DNA of 64,000 bases from Rhizodiscina lignyota (lineage: Eukaryota; Ascomycota; Dothideomycetes; Aulographales; Rhizodiscinaceae), in the NCBI GenBank assembly GCA_010015805.1, contig ML978123.1:1426001-1490000 (forward strand). The letters run 5' to 3'. The translations under genes and the position numbers were made by a program. This document shows, piece by piece, positions 57,201 through 64,000 of this stretch; the first letter of the stretch is position 1; the number at the start of each line of letters is the position of its first letter. Under the pieces are notes generated by a model. It was not told the DNA's origin. It saw nothing but the letters and a program-made list of their open reading frames with translations, and did no database searches.

Positions 57201-60200
57201 AAGCGCTGCAAGTAGCGGCGTTCTCTTGAGAGATCCAATTCTTTGATTCTGTCTTGAAGGTGATTGACAACATCAACCACTGCTGAAGCAGTCTCTGCGA
57301 ACAAATTGACATGCAGGCCTTGGCTTACAACGTCAAAGTCATGCTTCGCGAAGCCTCGTTCGTCAACTGAAACTTTGCAGTTTACTGAAGCGGAGACGGA
57401 GACATTACCACAATGACGTTCCCCTGCTTTGTCTGTGACAGAGAGGTCTGCAAAGACGCGCCGGACGCTTGCTTGAATATTTGGTAACGGAAGAGCGTCC
57501 GATCCCATGGGGTCTGAATTGGAAACATAGACTTGGCTGCGCCCCAATCCGAACGATAGCTTTGCCGCAGCATGGTTTGCTAAACTATGTGCAGCTGCTG
57601 TCACCTGAATTCCGGCTAGTACACAACTGATCTGATATTCGACGGCCAGTGACGACACGGTTGGGCTCGATGGTGGACTTAGACTAGATTCCGGGAAGAC
57701 TTGCTGGTACCTCCTCTGTACGGTTCCAATATCTGCTTTAATTGTGTCGAATGTTTGGCTGAGCTCGGGTCTTCTGAACGTCTCCATCAGTCCATGGAGT
57801 GCCGAGGCATCAATCTCAATTACTTCTACAATGACCGACGCAGATAGGCTAAGTCGCTGGGCGTTTTGAGTAATGAAAAGTTGCGCGTTGACTGGAGGTA
57901 GTTCAACAACAGCAATGGTATGGGACTCCCCGTTTTCGCCACTCCGAAGGTAATGCTTATGCCGGTCAAGATCAGTATCGACTTTAAGGGCGAAATTTTG
58001 TTTCAGATCCGGGATAACCGACAGTCTTCCAACCTTTCCAGCAAAGGAGTATGATAGCGACTGTAACAACGCAAATTCGATTTGATACGAGGCCATCTCT
58101 AGCGCAATCGTAATCTGGGGTAGTTCCTTTCCTCGTGAGGGCGTTGGAGGTGCCGGGCATGGATTGTTGCTTCTGAATGTATTGAACATTTCGATCTGTT
58201 GCTTTAAAGATGACGCCTCATCCCGAAGTACAGCATCGACAACCTCGATCAAACCAAGGATCTCTTCTCGGCCATGTACGAGAACAGTCCTTGCCGTTCC
58301 GACAACCTTCACTTCTTCCGAACTTTTGGCACCTGTCGCTGAGGAGTTCTGCGCCACGACGAGACTTGGATCTCGGCTCTGGAGTCGAAGTAGGTGACCA
58401 CTGCGTGAATGTAGATCTGCCGTTGCAGACTTTGCAACCAATAGAGCGCTCATGGACTGTTCGCTGTTTGCCGAAACCTTCTCTTCCCCCACTAGAGACA
58501 GCTTCAGATCAGTCGCGACATTCTGGCCACGGAGATTAATTGTGTCGAAACTGAGGACAGTTGTATCCATTGAGATGACGACCTGTACTTTCGAATTGCC
58601 TTTGGGGAGAACCGGAGTTGGGCTGCTTCCGTTTTCAGCAAGCAAAGCGGCATGATACTTTTCATTTTGCAGAATGACTTCACATAAAGTCTCTGCTAAT
58701 TCAACAATTTCCCAGTTCAAATGAAGTCTAGTAGATTTCGAGACCACTTGAACTAACGTTGCTTTGAGCGACGGCTCAGTTTCCAGCATTAAGCCGCTCG
58801 GTGCGCGTGGCGGAACCAACGAAACAGCAACTGCGAGATCGTTCATGGAGAAACTGCTCTGTTTTGGTCCGGGATCAAGGACAAACGCCACATTACCGGA
58901 CCTGATAGCCAAGTCCAATGGTTGATCCTTGCTAGGTGTAGCGTCGCTGGGTTCCTGCCCAGGTCCGTACACAATCCGGAATGCAATACTATCTTTTACG
59001 TGAGAGAGATCCCAAGCGCGCCACCTGTCCCAGGTATCAATCACCGTCTGCTCCGAGTTAGGCGAAAGAGTGAAGGAGTCGCTTAGCATTGACTCTGAGA
59101 GTATCCTTAACTCCTCTTCGGATTGTGATACGAGGATGTTACGAAATCGAGAAATGATCTTCCATGAGTCATGCTGTCTAACATGGCCGTGACTGGAGCG
59201 GACAGCGTATGTCGGTCGCGTAAGGAAGGCTGGATCTGCAACATCTCCACCAAGCACGGTAAGATGGTATACCAAATACTTGAGCCGCTTCGTTTGCTGC
59301 GCTTGGAGCTTTTGGGAACGAGCCACGATTTGCTCTACTAACATCGTAGTCCTATCGACGAGTCCTGTCAAGTATTCCACCTTCCGACTAGATGATCCCA
59401 ATTGGAGGGCTCTGAATGAGAGGTTGACCGATAAGCTATTGCGTGACACAAGCCAGAGCAGAATCTCAGTTATCTGCAATTGCGTGACTACGTCATTTTG
59501 CCCGTCATTAGAGAGCTCTCGGAGAGAGACTGTGATCTTATCGAGGAGTACATGTACTGATAACAAGTTCTTCGTTTTGTGCTCTGCAGGGTGGGCCACC
59601 GTTCGAACCGTGACGGTAGAGGGAGCAAACGATGTGTCGAATTGATCTTTGCCCGTGTCAAAGTGATTGACAAAGCGAGCTATGAACGCAGGAAGCTTGA
59701 CGGACAGGTCAAGAGATTCGCCTTTGCCTTTCGTGCGCTTGTCGTGAGCTGCTATCCGTGCCAAAACATCCGCGTGGTATGAGTCCAAGACATCTTCAGG
59801 CTTTTGTGGTTGCACAAGCGTCAGAGCGTTGATAGCACAAGTCAACGCCCCAGGTGAGACAAGACAACGTAGACCAGAACTAACCCGCACGATAATGCTC
59901 GTGTGTTCGAAGGATTCGTCGAAGATGTCAGTAGTTCTGTCATCGAAGAACAGTGTGGTATCACCATTGCCCGATTCAGTACTACCTGTTTTATTGGGGA
60001 GATCTGGAACTTCAGAGAGATCGAGATCAACGTTGTCCATTGGATACGTAGGGGCTGCAATTGGACTAGAAAACGCCACTGTTGTGTGGCTACTTTCTGA
60101 CTGCTGGATGTTTTCATCAACGGAGCCCTCATTCGGCCTCGCGGAATCTGATGCTGCTTGCAAGGTTGAGACTTTCGAAAACCTACTCGACTGTCGGGCT

Positions 60201-63200
60201 GAACGATCTCGTTTCTGCCGACCGAGGCCTGTCCGAGAACGTACGACTGATTCTGCCAAGCTGCCTTCTGATGCCCTCCGACGTAACCTCCTTTTGGGGA
60301 CGAAGTATGACGAGGCGACGGAGGAGGGCGCGGATCTACCTCTTCCAAAAGTCGATGCAGAAGAAGAAGCTTCACTTCCAGCACCAGAAATGGACGGCTC
60401 GGAGGCGACTGGTGCTGGTAAAGATGGCAGCACACTGGCTGGAGGCTCAACAAGCGCAGTTGCTTCAGCTTGACGACTTGCGGAATGTCCCTTATCTGCA
60501 AGAATTAGAAACTGAGCCCGTTGTGTACGCTTGTCGTGCAATCTGAGATGGGCCTGCTGTAAAGATCGTTCATGTTCGAAATTGGCCTTCCGCTGGAGGA
60601 CATTTAAGGTCACAGAAGTCTGTAGGTATGCATGTGTCCTAACCTGCTGTCTCTGTCGTGAACGACCTGAATGACGTGAAAGAGAGCGGCGATCAACACA
60701 TGCTACGACAATATCTGGCACTATAACATTGACGCGCCCAGAAAACAATTGATTGGCCCAGTCATTGAACTCGACACTTGCAGGTTTTAGATCAACGAGG
60801 ATTGCATCCTCATCAACGTGGAGCCAGAGGTGAATTGATGCAGTCCTGAGCTGCAAGAACGTAATAGCGTGAAGAACGATCGGATTCGCAACCGGCAGCG
60901 TATTTTCGGCGTCACCGAAAGCAACAGGCGATGCTTGGGCGACCTTAGCAAGGATGCTGAGAAAGTCTTCGAGGCACTCGCCCGATATGTCGCCCACATC
61001 GACGTCCCAGTTTTCCACGTATGCTGGCTCGACAGGGGGTAAGCCGAAAAGTCGGTTGCCCATGAGATGGACAGAGTCGATGAATATTTGTGTCTGTCCA
61101 GTTGAATTCTGCGGCACATCTTGGTCGAACGTCACATTGCCCAGAGACACGCTAAGAGGGCTAAGGTCTAACATGAGATCCATGTAGTAATTTGTGATGC
61201 GCAGATCGACTGTAGCGTAAGGGACGTCGATTGTGACATTGTCCGAGGCATTGTAAATATTGGACGGAAGGGCAGCACTTGCATCATCCACGACGATAGA
61301 GAGAATGACGTCCAAGTCGTTCCCTCTATTCGAAATTTTATCCGCCTCGAACTCTCCAAGTGCATCGCCCTCGACGATCATCTGCTGGTATTCTTCAAGC
61401 GTTCGGAAGTGGAGGTCATCGCCAAAGTAATTCTCTTTGATCCTCACAAAGTGGTGTGCGAGGAAGCCATACATCAGCAGGAAGAATTTTGAGCCATGGA
61501 TATCAAAAACCAAAGTGTCGGTAAGTGCTATCGAAGTGTCTGTGAAGGCGGTGTGACTTCCTCGCAAGGTGACTTCTTCGAGAGTTGCGACTTTCCTGTA
61601 CGGGGCAAACGTGCCCATGGTGGTCTTTGGAGGCATGCATGTGTCCAGACCGAAGTCCAAACCTTTCACGTTGAAAGGTATCTCGTTCTTCACAGGCCGG
61701 TAACGGTCAAGCGGTATCCTAACATCACCGAAAAGTCTTTGTCCATGCAGAATGACAAAAGTATTATCTTCAAAGCTTGAGGGCTCATTGATGATGTTGG
61801 CATCGTTTGTGTTCAAATACAGCTTGAAGTTCTGAAAGTCAAGATTGAGGCTGTAGACGAAAGGCACAAAAGTGAAATAGTCCGGTGGTGGCCCCGAGCT
61901 CCAATCGAGTATCATGTCCGTGAGCAAAAACAGATGGTCTCGGAGTATAAAGATTTCGAGATCTCTGCTCGCAATGTCGAAGCGCCATTTTCGGAGAGCG
62001 TTCCAGCCGAGAGGATACGAAAGGTCGCAATCGAGGCCAAAGCTCCCAGATCGCCACAGTAATCCATGATTGACACTGGAAGATAATTCTGTGCCACGAA
62101 TATCTCCGATCAGAAAGCTGCGAAAGCCATCTTTGCGAGCATACACATCCATGTTGTAGTTGATTGTCGTGTCTTTGAAGACTTTGATATCAATCCAAGC
62201 AAAGGGGCGCAGATTTGGTGCAGCACCCGTCTTGTCTCGATGTCGGAAACGTCGTCTGCTCTTTGCTTTTCCATTCTTTTCTTTCCCGGATTTATGACTT
62301 GAGACCATGTTCTCCGCTTGGCCTTTCCATTTCCAGTCTTTTGAGTTTTCTCGAAAGGGAATTCGGAGGGTAACATCTTCTTCGACGCACATATATAGCT
62401 TGAAAACTGAATTGACTCGATACTGTCCAGCTCCCAGCCTCTTAGAAGGGACAGCGTCCACGTAGGTAGGTGGAAAGAAGATTGATTGGAAATTGATTCT
62501 CTGACGATCAGCCCACGGCCCATAGTTTACCGTGCCACCGTGAACATGTAAGTTCATACCATACTCCGGCGGTAGCGTGCCATTCATATCCTCAGGATCA
62601 GCTGGTGCGCCCGCCGCCATATCGTCTGACAGGCTGCTCACAGGTCCCGGAACATCCCAATAGAACGAGAATTCGATCCTGCTAATATCGGCTATCGTAG
62701 ACGACTTGGCGTATTCTATTGGGTCCCACTCGTTGTGCTCATCGCTCTTTTCATCATCAAGATATCGAGACAACCCGATCCATCGCTCCTGGCCTGGAAG
62801 CAGAGGTGACACACTGGTCATGCGAAACTTTGTCTTCTCCGCAACTCTAGTTGCAACAGATTCAAAGGATTTCCGGAACGAAGGCGACAGTCGCTCTAGA
62901 AAATGCCACGCTTTCTTCGGCCGACGAAGATATTTGCTAGATTTCTTTCCATCCCCAGGGGGGCCATTGAGAGCCTCATCCTTCAATCTCACTGCTGTTG
63001 CCAGCTGCATTTCTTTGAAATCAGGATTGGGTTTGATCGTAATGACAGGATGTATTACGTCGAACTGGAATATTTGCTTGTAGATGTCGAGGGGTCCGGC
63101 ATGACCAGCTTCAAAGACGCCACTGGCACTATCAATCTTTGCCGTTAGAATGGACTTGGTATTTTCATTTCCCAGAACAGCAGCAGCCTTGTTGCATTCG

Positions 63201-63992
63201 ACATATATGGGGAAGAGGCGCAAGAAAGCTGGCAATGGAGGCTTTCGGTAAACTGCATGCGCATGATGTCCAGGTCCCGCATCATCGGATAACGGAGATT
63301 CCTTTTCTTCGCTGGAGCTCGAGGTAAAGGGTGAGATGACCTCGGGCTTCTCAGAATCGTCGAAGTGGGTTTGTACATTTCCATTTGCCCGTACTACGTT
63401 TTCAATGATAAAATCGTAGGCAGGGCTCCTGTTGTAAAGAAACGCCTCCACGCCCGAGACCTTGATCTCAATCCGACATGGCAATGACTTGTTTGTCTGC
63501 GAACCACCCTTCTCTATGCTATCTGCATCCTTGCTGTCCTGGCTATTCGAAGTGCCACGGCTGGTCGAGCGTCCTGTCGGCTTCTTCGTGTCTGCTGCGG
63601 TATGGACCTCGGCTTCCCGAACCCTGCTAAGCCAGTATCGCCAGGTGATGAAGCCTCCATGAACAAATATAGTCTCATTGTGGGCATGGTAGCGAAGGTC
63701 TTTGAAGAAGATGCGGCCTCCGAGGAAGGATATCTGGAGGGCTTGGATATCAATGTACGCGCGATACGCTCGCCATGTATACGCTCTGATGCCGTAGGAG
63801 ACGAGAGTGCTGAACAGTCGGTTGAAGTAGAAGAGGAAGAAGATGGTGAGAATTCCGCAAGTAAGCAATTCAACCAGGAATACCCTATAGAATCGTTAGC
63901 GATGTAAGCCAGATGAGAGGGACAGAGCATGGTTACCAGTTGAAGCTCGACTCGCCGTTCAACGGCTGGGAAATCAGACCTCCGCCCGCCAT
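54215..63992 (-). CDS. CSF1: Csf1-type bridge-like lipid-transfer protein
   Basis: Giant rod-shaped protein of the VPS13/BLTP (chorein-like) superfamily, believed to move lipids in bulk between membranes; yeast Csf1 is needed for lipid homeostasis and growth at low temperature. Two exons, 63992-63937 and 63884-54215, give 3241 residues. The 52-bp intron (donor GTAACC, branch GCTAAC) joins MAGGGLISQPLNGESSFNW to VFLVELLTCGILTIFFLFYF, the conserved N-terminal membrane anchor. Next is AYIDIQALQISFLGGRIFFK, then the hallmark HNETIFVHGGFITWRYWL. Repeated beta-sheet modules follow for the remainder, broken by Ser-rich loops (1100-1250) and ending EVAKEVEDAYGRILGRS. The coding exon of 9,670 bases is unbroken. 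The start codon lies 9 bases inside the window edge, so upstream control sequence is cut off. Confidence 0.95.
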
Positions 63993-64000
63993 GCATGCTA

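Noticed and set aside
1-64000. CRISPR arrays, bacterial-type operons or phage genes
   Set aside because: No regular repeat-spacer pattern; intron-rich eukaryotic genes throughout.

Overview
The window is nuclear DNA of a filamentous ascomycete (Pezizomycotina; a Dothideomycetes-like fungus is my guess, not shown). The reasons are dense genes on both strands, short spliceosomal introns (about 47-108 bp, GTRNGT donors, CTRAC-type branch sites, AG acceptors), and fungal-only families such as a Helo-like/ankyrin protein, a Spo71-like PH protein, NmrA, Csf1 and GH28/GH5 enzymes. Eighteen protein genes, one U2 snRNA gene, one gene remnant and a few weak ORFs can be supported. I rebuilt exon joins by hand from splice consensus and reading phase. 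Every multi-exon total below is a multiple of three.

Layout. 0.3-14.2 kb: AP-1 gamma-adaptin (+), GH5 glucanase-like enzyme (-), flavin monooxygenase (+), Spo71-like PH protein (-), Helo-like/ankyrin protein (+). 14.2-23.7 kb: a gene-poor island with no recognised gene, a G-quadruplex-type repeat, tRNA-like scraps and two or three unexplained long ORFs. 23.7-23.9 kb: U2 snRNA (-) with a TATA box and an upstream tandem repeat. 24.7-30.8 kb: alpha/beta hydrolase (-), PRPP synthetase with a large insert (-), GNAT acetyltransferase (+), and a 54-residue Cys-rich microprotein (-). 30.8-34.5 kb: no recognised gene. 34.5-41.0 kb: LSH/MUS-30-type SNF2 ATPase (-), GH28 exopolygalacturonase-like (+), NmrA-like (-). 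42.0 kb: decayed short-chain dehydrogenase N-terminus. 43.1-64 kb: CCCH/RRM protein (+), Ctk2-type cyclin (-) with an open upstream extension, SRP68 (-), FIT/Scs3 (+), Rab5-type GTPase (-), and the 9.7-kb Csf1 lipid-transfer gene (-), whose start codon lies 9 bases from the window edge.

Most genes are housekeeping: vesicle traffic (AP-1, Rab5), ER and lipid biology (SRP68, FIT, Csf1), transcription and RNA (Ctk2, CCCH/RRM protein, U2) and chromatin (LSH). Several sit in head-to-head pairs with shared promoters: GH5/FMO, Spo71-like/ankyrin, PRPP synthetase/GNAT, LSH/GH28, SRP68/FIT. The GH28, GH5, FMO, NmrA and hydrolase genes are typical accessory genes, but they do not form a recognisable biosynthetic cluster. 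I see no intact transposon, virus-like element, CRISPR array or clearly new multi-gene system. The most unusual items are the microprotein, the extended Ctk2 locus, the ORFs in the gene-poor island and the repeat upstream of U2.
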